Below, in pieces: positions 16,741 to 27,549 of a DNA stretch of 64,000 nt. Both the position numbers and the translations under genes were made by a program. The stretch covers positions 1-64,000 of the forward strand of contig WRPE01000003.1 in assembly GCA_009773315.1 (NCBI GenBank). Direction: 5' to 3'. The notes under the pieces were generated by a model that saw only the letters and a program-made list of their open reading frames with translations, did not search any database and was not told the DNA's origin. Origin of the DNA: Syntrophaceae bacterium. GTDB taxonomy: Bacteria; Desulfobacterota; Syntrophia; Syntrophales; Smithellaceae. The stretch's first letter is position 1. Each line of letters opens with the position of its first letter.

Positions 16741-17523
16741 TTACGATACACGATGATACAGACGTGAAACCTCATCCGGCCCGTATTGCTTCTCCAAGCT
16801 GCGCATGATGAAATGCCCTCTGGCCATATTCTGGAAATGATCCATGAAGATGGAGTTAATCAGTGCGCCTCCGGCCGCGCCGATTATCGGGACCGCGGAC
16901 ACAGCAGCTTTCTGCGACACGGTCACGCCGAATCGCGATGCGATTGTTGCCAGAAGCCGCACCAGCGCTGGTGCGGCTTCTTCGGCAATACCCCTTTCCA
17001 CAATATATTTTGCCGCCTCGGAGACTTGCCTGGCCAGCAGGATTTTCAAGGCATAGTAGCCGCTCTCGGCACTGTTGTCTTTGCCGGAACTTCCACCCAG
17101 GGCAAAAACCGTCAAACAGGCGAGTTTTGTTTCCATGGCCGCTAAATCTTCGCCTTCGCTCCTGGCAATATCGGCGATGGAGCGAAACATAATCACCGTA
17201 GTGGCCGGCAGTTCAAGGGCCAGGGCCGGAAGACCGAAAGCCCCGCCGATGACCCCCGATGCGGCAACCAGAATTTTGTGCAGGGTGTTTTGGGAAGATT
17301 TTCTGTCCTTCCGGTCCATGGTCTTGACCGCGGCGGTAAGCGCGTATCGCAAGGATTTCCGTGTGATATTCTGAACGGCGGCAGACCATTTTTCGGGCAG
17401 GTAATTAAAGGCTTTCTCAAAAGGCATACCGATAACATTGGTCAGTTTGGCCGCCAAACCCGGGTTTTCCAGAAGCTCCCTGGCATATTGCAGACGTTCA
17501 AGATCTTCCGATGTCATGGCCAT
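16741..17523 (-). CDS. EcsC-family protein
   Basis: 260 residues matching the EcsC family: a long N-terminal helical region, a glycine-rich hydrophobic stretch (ASGVIGGAFGLPALALELPATTVIMFRSIADIA), ETKLACLTVFALGG, and AVPIIGAAGGALINSIFMDHFQNMARGHF near the end. The biochemical role of EcsC proteins is not established; they are thought to be membrane-associated. It lies 44 bp ahead of the AddB-like gene on the same strand, with no evident functional link. Confidence 0.82.
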   Translation of the reverse strand: MAMTSEDLERLQYARELLENPGLAAKLTNVIGMPFEKAFNYLPEKWSAAVQNITRKSLRYALTAAVKTMDRKDRKSSQNTLHKILVAASGVIGGAFGLPALALELPATTVIMFRSIADIARSEGEDLAAMETKLACLTVFALGGSSGKDNSAESGYYALKILLARQVSEAAKYIVERGIAEEAAPALVRLLATIASRFGVTVSQKAAVSAVPIIGAAGGALINSIFMDHFQNMARGHFIMRSLEKQYGPDEVSRLYHRVS

Positions 17524-17599
17524 GGCTTCCTCCCCTCTTATACCGTTATCTTCAACTTCACAGATATCCCGGCTTTTGTCCAGACGTAATCAGCCCGGT

Positions 17600-19594
17600 T
17601 TAATAGCTGACCGCCTGGCGCGCCTTTTCGATGCAGTCGATCAGAGCCTTCATGTGCTCTTCTTCCACAAAGGGCGACATGACAAAAGACTTGATGGCCA
17701 GCACCGGCTCGCCGCAGGCCGCGGTCCGGTAGTGACTGGTCCGTGAAAGGGCAAAGCCGTTTTCCTGTTCCATCTGACGGTGCAGTTCGTCAAACAATTT
17801 CTGGTTGTATGCGTTGCCCCGCCGCAGACTTTCCGCCGCTGCCGGGTTGTTGAGCTCATTGGAAAATGCGGCTTTGGCATCCATGCCGTCGGGATAGGCC
17901 CGAAATAACGTTACCGGACCATAATTGTAATCGTTGACCTGGCACATGGACGGATGTTCATCCAGCCTGCGGCGCAATACTTCGGACATGGTCACCAGAT
18001 GTCCCAGCAGTCCCCGGTAGCCCTCCTGGCCGAACATCTTCAGATTGGCCAGGGCAGCCAGCACAGAGCCACCGGCCCTGGAGGTTTCCAGTGTAAACAC
18101 ACCGGGGTGGTAGTTGCCGAACTGAAACAAGTAGGGCATCGCGCCGGTGTCACGGCTGATAAGGGTCAGGTCGTCTTTGTTCCTGCATAAAACCATGCTC
18201 GAAACGTAGGGGCCAAATCCCGTTTTGTGGAAATCGATGCCCACGGAATCAGCGCGGGACAAGGCGCTCATGTTGACCTGCGTGTCCCAGAGACAACGCA
18301 GGGTGCGGGCATTGAACCCCAGGGGATTGGCGTCGAAATCGTAGTCGTTAAAGACCGACCAGGCCCAGCCAATGACGGCGTCGGCGTGAATGTGCGGCAG
18401 GTAGGGCAGTTGGTATTCCTCGGCCAGACGGTCGCGCAGGCCGGCGATATACTGGAGATTGTCGATGCCGAAGGCGTCGGTGGTTCCCATGGTGGCGATG
18501 ATGGCGGCGATTTTTTCACCCCGCTCCAGAATGTCGCGCAGGCCAGCCTCCAGGGCGGCAAGATCCATGGAGTTGTCGGCATCGGTGGGAATGGTCACCA
18601 GGTTGTCCGTTCCAAGGCCCAGCCAGCCCAGTGCATTGAGCTTGGCGTAATGGGCCGCTGTCGAAGCCACCAGTTTCAGCGTCTCACGCACGCCGTGGCT
18701 GAAGGTTCCGGGAGACGCTTTTTCGATACCCAGTTTGACGCCGTAGAGGATGGTGCCCGTGCCGCCAAAGGTGCAGAACCCCGCAGCCTGATGGGGATCA
18801 TAACCGACAAGAGAAGCGCACATGGCTGCCGTTTCAATTTCGGCCAGGCCGACGCGGTAACTGTATTCATCGGAGATGATGTTCGGATTGTAAATCGCGC
18901 CGAACAGATTGCCGATGATGGCCGGAACGGTTGTGGGCGGAACGACGTTTTCCTGCGTGCGCGGATGGCTCCAGATGAAGCCCCCCTGCATGTATTGGGC
19001 GATATCGGCGACGGTCTCGGTCACACCCGACATGGTTTCCGGAACCTGCTGCAGCCGGGCCTGGCTGTAGTCTATCGGCTCGCGCAGTCCCAGGTAAGGG
19101 TGTCCGGTTTTGAGTTTGTCGATCTGCCGAAGGCCGTCGGCAACCGAGGCGACAAATTTCGCATCGGCATCCGCGTTGGAAACCGGCGAGGGAAAAGCGC
19201 TGCGCAGCAGAGGTAAAAGTTCGGCGCAGGTTCTGCCCGAAGCGGGTGTTTTGTTTTGTATCGGACGGAAGCCGGAGGAAAAAGTTTCCAGCAACCCGGA
19301 AAGCTCCAGCACCTGCCGGATGGCCGGACCGGCCTGAATCAGGCGCAGAGGAAGCATCGCCCGCGATTGTCCGGACGATGAGCGCGCCGTGGCTGTTTTC
19401 ATCAGAAAAAGAAGGGATCGGATCCCGGCGCTCGAAATGTACTGGAGCTGCGAGAAATCAAGAACGATCTGCTGCGGGGCCTGCCGCACCAGCGCTTCAA
19501 GGGTGTTTTCAAACTCTTTTGCTGAAGCGACATCCAGCCTGCCCGCGCATTTCACGGTAATGCGGGTTGCTCTTGTTTCAATTTGTATATCCAT
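17600..19594 (-). CDS. STAS domain fused to a PLP-dependent (group II) decarboxylase
   Basis: 664 residues from ATG 19594, which has GGAAAGGAAAC directly upstream; a frame to 19642 exists without a ribosome site. Residues 1-110 are a STAS domain (TVKCAGRLDVASA, IVLDFSQLQYISSAGIRSLL, with the phosphorylatable Ser about 54/55, as in anti-anti-sigma factors). A linker leads to a group II PLP decarboxylase from about 120: FTFGGTGT-like FCTFGGTGTILYG, HIHADAVIG (Asp about 405) and GIDFHKTGFGP with the PLP Lys about 457. Such decarboxylases act on Glu, Tyr, Asp or related acids; substrate is not predictable here. Fusion to STAS is unusual and suggests phosphorylation-dependent control. Confidence 0.88.
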   Translation of the reverse strand: MDIQIETRATRITVKCAGRLDVASAKEFENTLEALVRQAPQQIVLDFSQLQYISSAGIRSLLFLMKTATARSSSGQSRAMLPLRLIQAGPAIRQVLELSGLLETFSSGFRPIQNKTPASGRTCAELLPLLRSAFPSPVSNADADAKFVASVADGLRQIDKLKTGHPYLGLREPIDYSQARLQQVPETMSGVTETVADIAQYMQGGFIWSHPRTQENVVPPTTVPAIIGNLFGAIYNPNIISDEYSYRVGLAEIETAAMCASLVGYDPHQAAGFCTFGGTGTILYGVKLGIEKASPGTFSHGVRETLKLVASTAAHYAKLNALGWLGLGTDNLVTIPTDADNSMDLAALEAGLRDILERGEKIAAIIATMGTTDAFGIDNLQYIAGLRDRLAEEYQLPYLPHIHADAVIGWAWSVFNDYDFDANPLGFNARTLRCLWDTQVNMSALSRADSVGIDFHKTGFGPYVSSMVLCRNKDDLTLISRDTGAMPYLFQFGNYHPGVFTLETSRAGGSVLAALANLKMFGQEGYRGLLGHLVTMSEVLRRRLDEHPSMCQVNDYNYGPVTLFRAYPDGMDAKAAFSNELNNPAAAESLRRGNAYNQKLFDELHRQMEQENGFALSRTSHYRTAACGEPVLAIKSFVMSPFVEEEHMKALIDCIEKARQAVSY

Positions 19595-19737
19595 GATGTT
19601 TCCTTTCCGCCTGTGCGTGTGCGAGATAAAATAAGCGTGCAAAGATTAACGTGGTTTGTAAAAAGATTCAAGGAACAAAAGCTCTCATTATCTCCCAATC
19701 AAAACGTTGGGACAGTAGTGCTGTTCAATATATTATA

Positions 19738-19766
19738 TTGACATTGCCATTTTCAATACTTATAAT
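19738..19766 (+). promoter_or_regulatory. Perfect sigma-70 promoter for the VKOR-DsbA gene
   Basis: TTGACA (19738-19743), 17-bp spacer, TATAAT (19761-19766): both hexamers match consensus exactly. The start of transcription is expected near 19773, which rules out ATG 19776 and supports translation from ATG 19800. Confidence 0.85.
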
Positions 19767-19799
19767 CCCTGCAAAATGCTTATCAGGAAAAATAAAAGG

Positions 19800-20843
19800 A
19801 TGCAATTTTACCGTTTACTTGTTCAACACCGCCTGCTTATCACCATTAACCTAGCCTTGATCGGCATCGGTATTGTGGCCTTCTACGCCATTTGCGATAC
19901 GTCCTGTTCCTTTCTCAAGGGAGATATTTTTGGAATTGATCTGAAGTACGTCGGTTATGGATATATGGCGGCCGTCATCATACTTGCACTTTTAAAGCAG
20001 GATGATTTATTACGAATGCTGGTCGCATCAGGTATCGGTGTTGAAGTGTTTCTTGTTTCTTTTCAAGTGTCGATTAATGTTTTCTGCCCTTTCTGTCTGG
20101 CTTTTGGCATAATGGTTATATTGATGTATCTTGTTAATTACGAAAGATCCGGCATGACGAATAAGTGGTATCAGAAATTGATATATTTTTTCGGCGACGC
20201 GAAAATTCCTTTCACCGATAATCAACGGCTGCCCCTGTTGGCGATGATGATCATCGGTTATATATTTGTCAGCTTTTCCTTTTCCGGATCGGCAACGCCG
20301 GCCTATGCCGCCGACAATAAGACTATCCCTTCTTACGGCAATGGCCCTTGGGAACTCATTATTTTCACGGATTACTTTTGTCCGCCCTGCCAGTTCGTCG
20401 AGAAAGACCTGGAGCCGGAGTTGGAAAGGCTTCTGGCCAGAGGGGATGTAAAAATTACTTTTGTGGATTATCCGGGTCATGGCAAGGACTCCACACTCTA
20501 TGCAAAATATTTCCTTTACGCCGTCGCAGCGAATAAAGGCTATCAAAATATCATGAAAACGAGAAATATTCTTTTTTCTCTCGCCAAGCAGAAAAAAATC
20601 AATCAGGAAAATGCTCTGGATGACTTCCTGAAATCTCAGGGAATTGCATTAACCATCATTGATCCTACGCTCCTGTATAAAGAATGGATGACGTTGATCA
20701 AACGCTATGAAATTAATCAAACGCCAACGTGTTTATTGCGTTTCTCGAGCACCTATACCCGAAAGTACATTGGTTCGGAAAGTATTAGCAAAGAGCTTAT
20801 TCCTGAGCTTCAGAAAAGGTTTCCCCCAGGGAAGAGCAAGTAG
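19800..20843 (+). CDS. VKOR-like disulfide oxidase fused to a DsbA-like thioredoxin
   Basis: 347 residues from ATG 19800. The N-terminal half has four hydrophobic helices with paired cysteines (AICDTSCSFL in the first loop, VFCPFCLAFG in the membrane), the arrangement of VKOR. After a fifth hydrophobic segment (about 160-180) and an alanine-rich linker comes a thioredoxin-fold domain with TDYFCPPCQFVEKDLEPEL (CPPC) and a cis-Pro region (NQTPTCLL). The protein would oxidise substrate cysteines outside the membrane and pass electrons to quinone. The start was set by a perfect promoter only 34 bp upstream. Confidence 0.88.
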   Translation: MQFYRLLVQHRLLITINLALIGIGIVAFYAICDTSCSFLKGDIFGIDLKYVGYGYMAAVIILALLKQDDLLRMLVASGIGVEVFLVSFQVSINVFCPFCLAFGIMVILMYLVNYERSGMTNKWYQKLIYFFGDAKIPFTDNQRLPLLAMMIIGYIFVSFSFSGSATPAYAADNKTIPSYGNGPWELIIFTDYFCPPCQFVEKDLEPELERLLARGDVKITFVDYPGHGKDSTLYAKYFLYAVAANKGYQNIMKTRNILFSLAKQKKINQENALDDFLKSQGIALTIIDPTLLYKEWMTLIKRYEINQTPTCLLRFSSTYTRKYIGSESISKELIPELQKRFPPGKSK

Positions 20844-21012
20844 TATTTCCATTTCTAAAGCAAGCGTTATCTTTAGTTGGTCCTGATAAATCGCGGTCAG
20901 CCTCGAAAACGTTTGTATTGCTGACAAAAACTTTCTTGATTGATTTTTCCGCTTTCCTGAACTAGAATTAATAAAATCATCATTTTCACAAGACTGATAA
21001 AATATTAAGTGT

Positions 21013-21957
21013 ATGGGCTATTTTTTAAATACCACGGATGATTATCATATTCATACACTGAACTCTCTGGGCTGGGAGCTTACCGTTTGTAACGCGCTTT
21101 ATCCGGAGGACAGTCCCTGCCGGCTTGTGCTTCGATGCAACGAATCTTTCGGCACACAACTATTTCGTTTTCTGGGAGACAAGATTCCATTTGAACACTT
21201 AAATACCGTTTTGGAAATCGGTGGTGGTCTGGGATATGTCATGAAGGATTTTCTCACCCTTGCCCCTCACCTTCAGGCAACCATGGTGGATATTTCACCT
21301 CTTTTGCTGCAAAAGCAGAGGGAAACGTTAACCGAATTCCCCGTGAATTTCCGGGAAATGGATTTTTTAAAGATGTCCATATCCGACCTTCGATCCTTTG
21401 ACCTGGCTATTCTGAATGAAAATCTTGGCGATTTCCCCACGCTGGTTTTTCAGCAAAACCACCCGGAACAAAATGATCCTGACACGATTCGCTCTTTAAG
21501 CAGAATTGCGGATTACCAGAAAGAATACGCTCTCGAATTTACCCCCACTGAAAATATTAATATCGGAGCCCTGGAGGTTGTGGAAAAACTATGCGGTGCA
21601 GCCATTCCTTACATTTATTTAAGTGAACACAGTTGCGAAGCGTCACTAAGCAATCCGCAATCTCCTCATCTTAATTTTACATCGCCCGGAACTCCTGAAA
21701 GAATATCACTTCAGGGTCACGCTGAGTTCACCATCAAATTTTCTCATTTGCAGACGATAGCCCGTGCTTTCCATTATAAAGTCTTCCGGGGTCAATATGT
21801 CTACATCCTGCCCATCGACTTCAATGAGAAAGTAAAGGCCGCCTTGCGATCACCCACACCGCTTACCGATGAGCAGGAAATCATCCAGCAGTTTGTTTAT
21901 GATCTTTACAAGTATGAATACCTTGTGCTTATTAAAGACTCGAAAAAGAAAGGATAA
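21013..21957 (+). CDS. Predicted SAM-dependent methyltransferase, substrate unknown
   Basis: 314 residues. VLEIGGGLGYVMKDFL (about 76-91) is a class I methyltransferase motif I, followed by ATMVDISPLLLQKQRE (motif II with acidic end) and DLAILNENLGDFPTLV (motif IV region). The rest is not recognised. It is followed after three bases by the DUF2845 gene, so they are likely co-transcribed. No clear ribosome site precedes the ATG. Confidence 0.65.
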   Translation: MGYFLNTTDDYHIHTLNSLGWELTVCNALYPEDSPCRLVLRCNESFGTQLFRFLGDKIPFEHLNTVLEIGGGLGYVMKDFLTLAPHLQATMVDISPLLLQKQRETLTEFPVNFREMDFLKMSISDLRSFDLAILNENLGDFPTLVFQQNHPEQNDPDTIRSLSRIADYQKEYALEFTPTENINIGALEVVEKLCGAAIPYIYLSEHSCEASLSNPQSPHLNFTSPGTPERISLQGHAEFTIKFSHLQTIARAFHYKVFRGQYVYILPIDFNEKVKAALRSPTPLTDEQEIIQQFVYDLYKYEYLVLIKDSKKKG

Positions 21958-21960
21958 GAA

Positions 21961-22323
21961 ATGAAAGCAATCAAAATCGTTTTGGTCAGTTTTGTCATTT
22001 TGTTCTTTTTCAGCACTAACGGATTTGCCTTTCGCTGCGGAACCGGTCTGGTCACAAGCGGTGACACAAAAACGCAGGTTACTGTTACATGCGGTAAGCC
22101 AACGTCCAAGGAAAAGGCCTGTGAAGGACGTCAGACGTCCACCCGTACAGACAAAAACGGAAAAATAATAAAATCTAAAAAATGCGCCAATAAGATAGAT
22201 ATCTGGTATTACAACTGTGGCGACAACGATTATATCTACGCTCTGACGTTTGAAAACGGCAAATTAACTAAAGAATCAAACGAAGGACGGGGAAAAGGTA
22301 AATCAGACTGTTTGGGAAAATAA
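21961..22323 (+). CDS. Small exported DUF2845-family protein
   Basis: 120 residues: a signal peptide (VLVSFVILFFFSTNGFAF), then FRCGTGLVTSGDTKTQVTVTCG, the typical DUF2845 opening in which a conserved Cys and a Gly-Asp pair precede a short beta domain. Six further cysteines are present. Function unknown; probably periplasmic. Starts three bases after the methyltransferase stop. Confidence 0.75.
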   Translation: MKAIKIVLVSFVILFFFSTNGFAFRCGTGLVTSGDTKTQVTVTCGKPTSKEKACEGRQTSTRTDKNGKIIKSKKCANKIDIWYYNCGDNDYIYALTFENGKLTKESNEGRGKGKSDCLGK

Positions 22324-22338
22324 CCATCAGACCTTCCC

Positions 22339-24411
22339 CTATTTTTTATTCAGCAAGTCCATCATTTGTACCGGGTCATTGGTCGGTAGCTCGCAGGTAA
22401 AATTCGAGCAGATATACGCGGTCGTTTTGCCGTTGATGCTTTGATGCGGCTGCACATGCGGTGCGATGATTTCAATATCCGGATGTGCTGAACTTTCCTC
22501 GGGACGGAAAATGACGATCGTATTCGGCACAAAGCTTCTTCTTAAAGCCGTAAGCAGCGCCTTCGTGTCTGAATGATCCATAGTCCCGGCAATGATCACT
22601 TCGCTTGCCGGACCGATGGCAAAGTCCAGACCACAGAGAAATTGCGTGAAGGCTGTCGGCATCGCATCCACCTCTGCACAAAAAGCTCTGTAAATTTCGT
22701 GCGCTCTTTCATCCATCTCGGCATCCCCGGTGAACCTCGACAGACGCAATGTATTGATAAACGCCAATGAATTGCCCGACGGGATGGCGCCGTCATAGAG
22801 TTCTTTCGGACGCGTCAAAAGCTCTTCTGCATCATTGGGTGTAAAAAAGAATCCGCCATCCTGATCATCCCGGAAGTATCCAAATAAATGAGACTGATAC
22901 GCCAGCGCTTTGAACAGATGTTGTGTGTCAAACGTTGCCTCGTAGAGTTCCAAAAGCGCCCAGACGATAAACGAATAATCGTCGATATTCGCGGCAATTG
23001 CGCCCTGACCATCCCGAAACCGGTGTAACAGCCGGCCTTCTTTGGTTTGCAGAGATTGAAAAATAAAATCCATCGCCCGGAGGGCAGCTTTAGCATAGGT
23101 CGGTTCATCAAAGACCTGCGCCCCGCGGGCCAACGCCGCAATCATCAGGCCATTCCAATCGCTCAGAATCTTGTCGTCTTTATGCGGGTGCGCTCGTTTT
23201 TCCCGAACCGCGAAAAGCTTTTTCCGGATGTCAGCCATTTTGTCGGACAGTTCCGTCAAACTATCCCCCGCATCGCCACCTGATGACGGTTTGAGATGCG
23301 GGATAAAGTGACCGACGGGTATTTCCTGCATCCCCTGCGCGGATATGTCACTATCGTGCCTGTAGTGAGACAAAAACAAATCCGACTCGTTTTTTGTCAG
23401 AACGCTGCGGATTTCTTCTTCCGTCCAAATATAGAATTTCCCTTCGACACCTTCGCTGTCCGCGTCTTCGGCGCAGTAAAAACCGCCCTTCACATCCGTC
23501 AAATCCCGCAAAACATAGGAAAATATTTCACGGGCTGAAGTTTCGTATTCTTTTTTCCCTGTAGCCTGAAATAGCTCAATGTACGCCATCGCCATAAGCG
23601 CCTGATCGTAGAGCATCTTTTCAAAGTGCGGCACGATCCAGCGGGCGTCTGTCGAATAGCGGTGAAAGCCAAAACCAATCTGATCGTAAATTCCGCCGCG
23701 CCGCATGTTTTGCAGTGTCTGCTCTACCATGTGTAAAGCCTGAGCTTCACCTGTTCGCTTCCAATAGCGCAGCAGAAAAAATAAATTGTGTGGTGAAGGA
23801 AATTTCGGCGCCTGGCCAAAGCCGCCTAACGTCTTGTCAAAGCTCATGGACAAAGACCGATACGCCCGATGCAGCACTTCTTCGCCTATATCCCCGGCCT
23901 TGTCGCTCGTCGGCCGCCGCAGAGCCTGTGTTATTTCCAATGAGGCCGAAATGACATCCGCGCGTTTCGTCTGCCAGAGGGATTTGACTTCCGGAATCAT
24001 TTCCAGCAGGCCGACATGGCCATATCTTGTTTCCCTGGGAATGTAGGTCGCGGCAAAGAAGGGTTTTTGATCGGGCGTCATCATAATCGTCAAAGGCCAG
24101 CCGCCGCTTTGCGTCATTATCTGGCATATCTTCATATAGACCGCGTCAATATCGGGACGCTCTTCACGATCGACTTTAATATTCACAAACGCTTCATTGA
24201 GAAGCTCGGCTACTTCTTCATCCTCGAATGATTCACGCTCCATCACATGACACCAGTGACAGGTGGAATAACCGATTGACAGAAAAATGGGTTTGTCCTC
24301 TCGACGAGCTTTTTCAAAAGCCTCCTCGCCCCAAGGATACCAGTCCACCGGATTTTGCGCATGCTGAAGTAGATAAGGGCTTTTTTCGTTTTGCAGTCGA
24401 TTATATGGCAT
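22339..24411 (-). CDS. YyaL/SSP411-type protein (thioredoxin-like DUF255 plus alpha/alpha barrel)
   Basis: 690 residues, family length. The N-terminal DUF255 domain reads [19 protein letters not shown], then [21 protein letters not shown] with CHWC in the thioredoxin active-site place, and [10 protein letters not shown]. The remainder ([52 protein letters not shown]) is a six-hairpin glycosidase-like barrel. The family is common and conserved but its function is not established. Confidence 0.93.
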   Translation of the reverse strand: MPYNRLQNEKSPYLLQHAQNPVDWYPWGEEAFEKARREDKPIFLSIGYSTCHWCHVMERESFEDEEVAELLNEAFVNIKVDREERPDIDAVYMKICQIMTQSGGWPLTIMMTPDQKPFFAATYIPRETRYGHVGLLEMIPEVKSLWQTKRADVISASLEITQALRRPTSDKAGDIGEEVLHRAYRSLSMSFDKTLGGFGQAPKFPSPHNLFFLLRYWKRTGEAQALHMVEQTLQNMRRGGIYDQIGFGFHRYSTDARWIVPHFEKMLYDQALMAMAYIELFQATGKKEYETSAREIFSYVLRDLTDVKGGFYCAEDADSEGVEGKFYIWTEEEIRSVLTKNESDLFLSHYRHDSDISAQGMQEIPVGHFIPHLKPSSGGDAGDSLTELSDKMADIRKKLFAVREKRAHPHKDDKILSDWNGLMIAALARGAQVFDEPTYAKAALRAMDFIFQSLQTKEGRLLHRFRDGQGAIAANIDDYSFIVWALLELYEATFDTQHLFKALAYQSHLFGYFRDDQDGGFFFTPNDAEELLTRPKELYDGAIPSGNSLAFINTLRLSRFTGDAEMDERAHEIYRAFCAEVDAMPTAFTQFLCGLDFAIGPASEVIIAGTMDHSDTKALLTALRRSFVPNTIVIFRPEESSAHPDIEIIAPHVQPHQSINGKTTAYICSNFTCELPTNDPVQMMDLLNKK

Positions 24412-24634
24412 ATTTCTCCCATTACGTTTTTAAATGCATTCGGACTGTTCGGGGAACAGTCCCTACAGCATGTAGGGCACGCCGAGTAACCTTTAGGTTA
24501 TTTCCAAACGCGCCGCATCTTCTGCAATTACCCGGCTCTTTGGAAATGTAGGATTCAAATGGGTTGTTAATGATGAATCGAAGTATCGTCGGGTGTAGCA
24601 ATTAAACTCATAGAGACAGGTCTGAGACCTGTCT
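24412..24634. other. Intergenic region with two perfect hairpins
   Basis: It holds GGACTGTTC-ggg-GAACAGTCC (24442-24462; 9-bp stem) and most of the 15-bp inverted repeat CATAGAGACAGGTCT/AGACCTGTCTCTATG (24609-24639, one central base). The latter overlaps the stop codon of the ATPase gene (24637-24635) and may act as an mRNA 3' end; it has no long T-run. These palindromes lack the GTAGTNCG edge of the island repeats. No gene seen. Confidence 0.55.
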
Positions 24635-25336
24635 CTATGTTTGTTGTTTAATCAACATTGTCGCCGGATCGAGGAGCAAGGCATCCTGCTTTGCGTCGGG
24701 GGACTGACCTTTGAGGGCTTTGATATAGACTTCCGGCCCTTTGGCGGCAAGCTGCACCAGCACGTCAAAAAGGTCGGCTACATGCAGGAAGGAAAGAGGC
24801 AGCCCGTTTTCTTTGGGAGGTTCATGGCGGTGCGTATGAACGGTAAACCAGATGCGCATAGAATACTTTTTGGCTAATTCCTGTAATTGCAGAAGCAACC
24901 CGCGACCGGATTCATCAAATTTCAAGCCATCGATAATCACGGTGTGCGGCTTAAATATATTTTGCTGCATCAAATCGGTCAGACGCTCCTCCAGCTTCGG
25001 CACGCTGAAACCTTCCACGCGGAAGGTCATAATGAAACGATAAATGAGAATTTTTTCCCAAAGCTCATTGGATTCCACGGAATCGTATTTTGCGGCCATA
25101 TCGTGAAATAATTCCCGATACCAGACATCCACCTTGCTGACTGCATCATTTAAGCTGACATGCAATACGGGCTGTTCGTTCATCATGGCATGTAACGCCA
25201 TCTGAACCAGAAGGGCGGTCTTGCCTACTCCGGCATAGGCTAAAACAGCCCCAAAACCGCCCGTGGGTAAAATATATTCGTCGTTGTATCCAAGGTTAAG
25301 AAGTGGATTGCGTTGGATGATTTCTTTTTTGATCAT
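24635..25336 (-). CDS. RecA-fold/KaiC-like P-loop ATPase
   Basis: 233 residues from ATG 25336, preceded by GAGGTT; a longer frame to 25405 lacks a ribosome site. Walker A is VLAYAGVGKTALLVQMALHAM, Walker B is HTVIIDGLKFD, and IWFTVHTHRHEPP resembles a DnaB/KaiC sensor segment. It looks like a single-domain RecA-fold ATPase of unassigned function, upstream of the YyaL gene on the same strand. The start sequence TTATCATGAT and the short C-terminal tail give no further hint. Confidence 0.6.
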   Translation of the reverse strand: MIKKEIIQRNPLLNLGYNDEYILPTGGFGAVLAYAGVGKTALLVQMALHAMMNEQPVLHVSLNDAVSKVDVWYRELFHDMAAKYDSVESNELWEKILIYRFIMTFRVEGFSVPKLEERLTDLMQQNIFKPHTVIIDGLKFDESGRGLLLQLQELAKKYSMRIWFTVHTHRHEPPKENGLPLSFLHVADLFDVLVQLAAKGPEVYIKALKGQSPDAKQDALLLDPATMLIKQQT

Positions 25337-25461
25337 GATAATAACCTCATAAGGTAAATGAATAACATTGTCTTTCCGTCTTAACACTCTGCCAACCGCC
25401 ATCATCTTTACTTCAGCCTCTCGCCTCGCGCCCGCTGCAAGGGGTTAGCCATCAGCCTATT

Positions 25462-27549
25462 TTATGCTGCCGTCTTCTTGTTCTGAGCAGCTTCCAGGGC
25501 GATCTTTTCTGCAATCGACTGCGGCACCTGACGATACATGGCAAATTCCATAGTAAACTGCGCCTTGCCCTGAGTAGCTGAACGCAGAATTGTCGAGAAA
25601 CCGAACATCTCCGCCAGCGGCACCTGGGATTCGATCACGCACATAACGCCTTCATCCTGCGAGCCGATAATCATACCGCGTCGTTGATTAAGGAGTCCCA
25701 TGACCGGCCCTTGAAATTCCACCGGAGATTCCACAACAACTTTCATAATCGGCTCATGAACAACCGGTTTGGCGCGCAGATAGGCTTCCCGAAATGCTCC
25801 ACGGGCCGCTGCCTGGAAGGCCATATCGGAAGAATCCACCGCATGGGAAGCGCCGTCGTTAATGAGTACTTTCACGCCGGTAATCGGAAATTCCAATTTC
25901 GGCCCTTTGGCCATGCTTTGCTTAAAACCCTTTTCGCAAGCTGCGATATATTGTGTAGGAATCGAACCACCGAATATTTTATTTTCAAAAACAAATTCCG
26001 CGTCGCTGATCGGTTCGATATATCCGGCGATGCGTCCAAACTGTCCGGAACCGCCGGTTTGCTTTCTGTGTGTATAATTGAAGTCTGCGCGCTGGGTAAT
26101 GGTTTCACGATAGGCCACACGGGGATTGCCTGTAGTAACTTCGGCATTATACTCTCGCTTCATTCTTTCTACGTAAATATCCAGATGCAATTCGCCCATG
26201 CCTTCAATGATGGTTTCGTTGGTTTCCGGATCGACATGTGTTTTGAATGTCGGGTCTTCCTTGGAGAATCGATTAAGCGCTTTGGACATGGCCATTTGCG
26301 ACTTGTTATCTTTCGGCACGATGGCCAGCGAAATAACCGGCTTGGGTACAAACATGGAGGTCATCGTCATATTGATGCCGGGAGAAACAAATGTATCGCC
26401 GGAAGAGCATTCGATGCCGAATAAAGCGCCGATGTATCCCGAACACAGAGCTTCAACATCTTCCATCTGATCGGCGTGCATCCGAACAACGCGCCCCACT
26501 TTGACTTTCTTGCCATTGCGCACGTTGACGATGGTGGATCCTTTTTCAACGGTTCCCTGATAAACACGGATATACGTTAACTGCCCGTACTGGCCGTCTT
26601 CCAATTTAAAGGCCAGCGCGATAATGGGTTTTTCCGGATCACTGTTCAAGATAACCGGCTCTTCATTATTGTTCATGTCAAGCGCGATGTTTTCTACTTC
26701 GGAAGGCTTGGGCAGCAGATAAGTCACCCCGTCGAGCAGGGGCTGAACGGCTTTATTTTTATAGGCCGATCCCATATAGACAGGCGTAATTTCTCTTTTC
26801 AACGTTCCCTTGCGAACTGCGGCGTAAAGTAGTTCCGGTGTAATTTCTTTTTCTTCCAGAATGGCTTCCGTCAGTTCATCGGAAAATATTGATGCGGCAT
26901 CGATGAGTTCTTCCCTTTTGGCGTTGGCTTCTTCAAGAAGACTTTGCGGTATGGCCTCGATTCGCACATCCTCGCCACTATCGCCATCAAAATACATCGC
27001 TTTCATGGTCACCAGATCCACAACACCTTGTAGTTCTGTTTCCAGACCAATGGGAATCTGCATGGCTACGGCATTATGCCCCAACTTGGTGCGCAACTGA
27101 GCGATGACACGGAAAGGATTGGCGCCGCTGCGGTCGCATTTATTGATGAACGCAATACACGGAACTTTATATCTCTTCATTTGCTGATCAACGGTGATGG
27201 ACTGCGACTGAACGCCGCCGACTGAACACAAAACAAGGATCGCACTATCGAGAACACGCAGGGATCTTTCCACTTCAATGGTGAAATCGACGTGGCCGGG
27301 CGTATCAATGATATTAATTTCATACCCTTTCCATTCGCAATAGGTAGCGGCAGAGGCGATGGTAATGCCTCTTTCTTTTTCCAGATCCATGGAATCCATG
27401 GTTGCACCAACGCCGTCTTTGCCTTTCACATCATGGATGGCGTGAATTCTCTTTGTGTAAAAAAGAATCCTTTCGCTCAGCGTGGTTTTACCGGAATCGA
27501 TATGCGCGCTGATTCCGATGTTGCGTATTTTTTGATCGTCGAACTTCAT
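25462..27549 (-). CDS. fusA: Translation elongation factor G, first paralogue
   Basis: 695 residues, all five EF-G domains. G1 [10 protein letters not shown], switch region EKERGITI, G3 DTPGHVDF, G4 NKCD. Domains III-V are intact ([40 protein letters not shown]). [10 protein letters not shown] with KDGVGATMD resembles the mitochondrial-type EFG1/spdEFG1 group known from spirochaetes, planctomycetes and some deltaproteobacteria, which performs translocation. A second EF-G of another subfamily is at 32024-34102. The leader carries an intrinsic terminator (27738-27779). Confidence 0.96.
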   Translation of the reverse strand: MKFDDQKIRNIGISAHIDSGKTTLSERILFYTKRIHAIHDVKGKDGVGATMDSMDLEKERGITIASAATYCEWKGYEINIIDTPGHVDFTIEVERSLRVLDSAILVLCSVGGVQSQSITVDQQMKRYKVPCIAFINKCDRSGANPFRVIAQLRTKLGHNAVAMQIPIGLETELQGVVDLVTMKAMYFDGDSGEDVRIEAIPQSLLEEANAKREELIDAASIFSDELTEAILEEKEITPELLYAAVRKGTLKREITPVYMGSAYKNKAVQPLLDGVTYLLPKPSEVENIALDMNNNEEPVILNSDPEKPIIALAFKLEDGQYGQLTYIRVYQGTVEKGSTIVNVRNGKKVKVGRVVRMHADQMEDVEALCSGYIGALFGIECSSGDTFVSPGINMTMTSMFVPKPVISLAIVPKDNKSQMAMSKALNRFSKEDPTFKTHVDPETNETIIEGMGELHLDIYVERMKREYNAEVTTGNPRVAYRETITQRADFNYTHRKQTGGSGQFGRIAGYIEPISDAEFVFENKIFGGSIPTQYIAACEKGFKQSMAKGPKLEFPITGVKVLINDGASHAVDSSDMAFQAAARGAFREAYLRAKPVVHEPIMKVVVESPVEFQGPVMGLLNQRRGMIIGSQDEGVMCVIESQVPLAEMFGFSTILRSATQGKAQFTMEFAMYRQVPQSIAEKIALEAAQNKKTAA

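Noticed and set aside
18227-19216. 329-codon plus-strand open frame
   Set aside because: Antisense of the STAS-decarboxylase in a G/C-rich gene; the minus-strand frame has all catalytic motifs.
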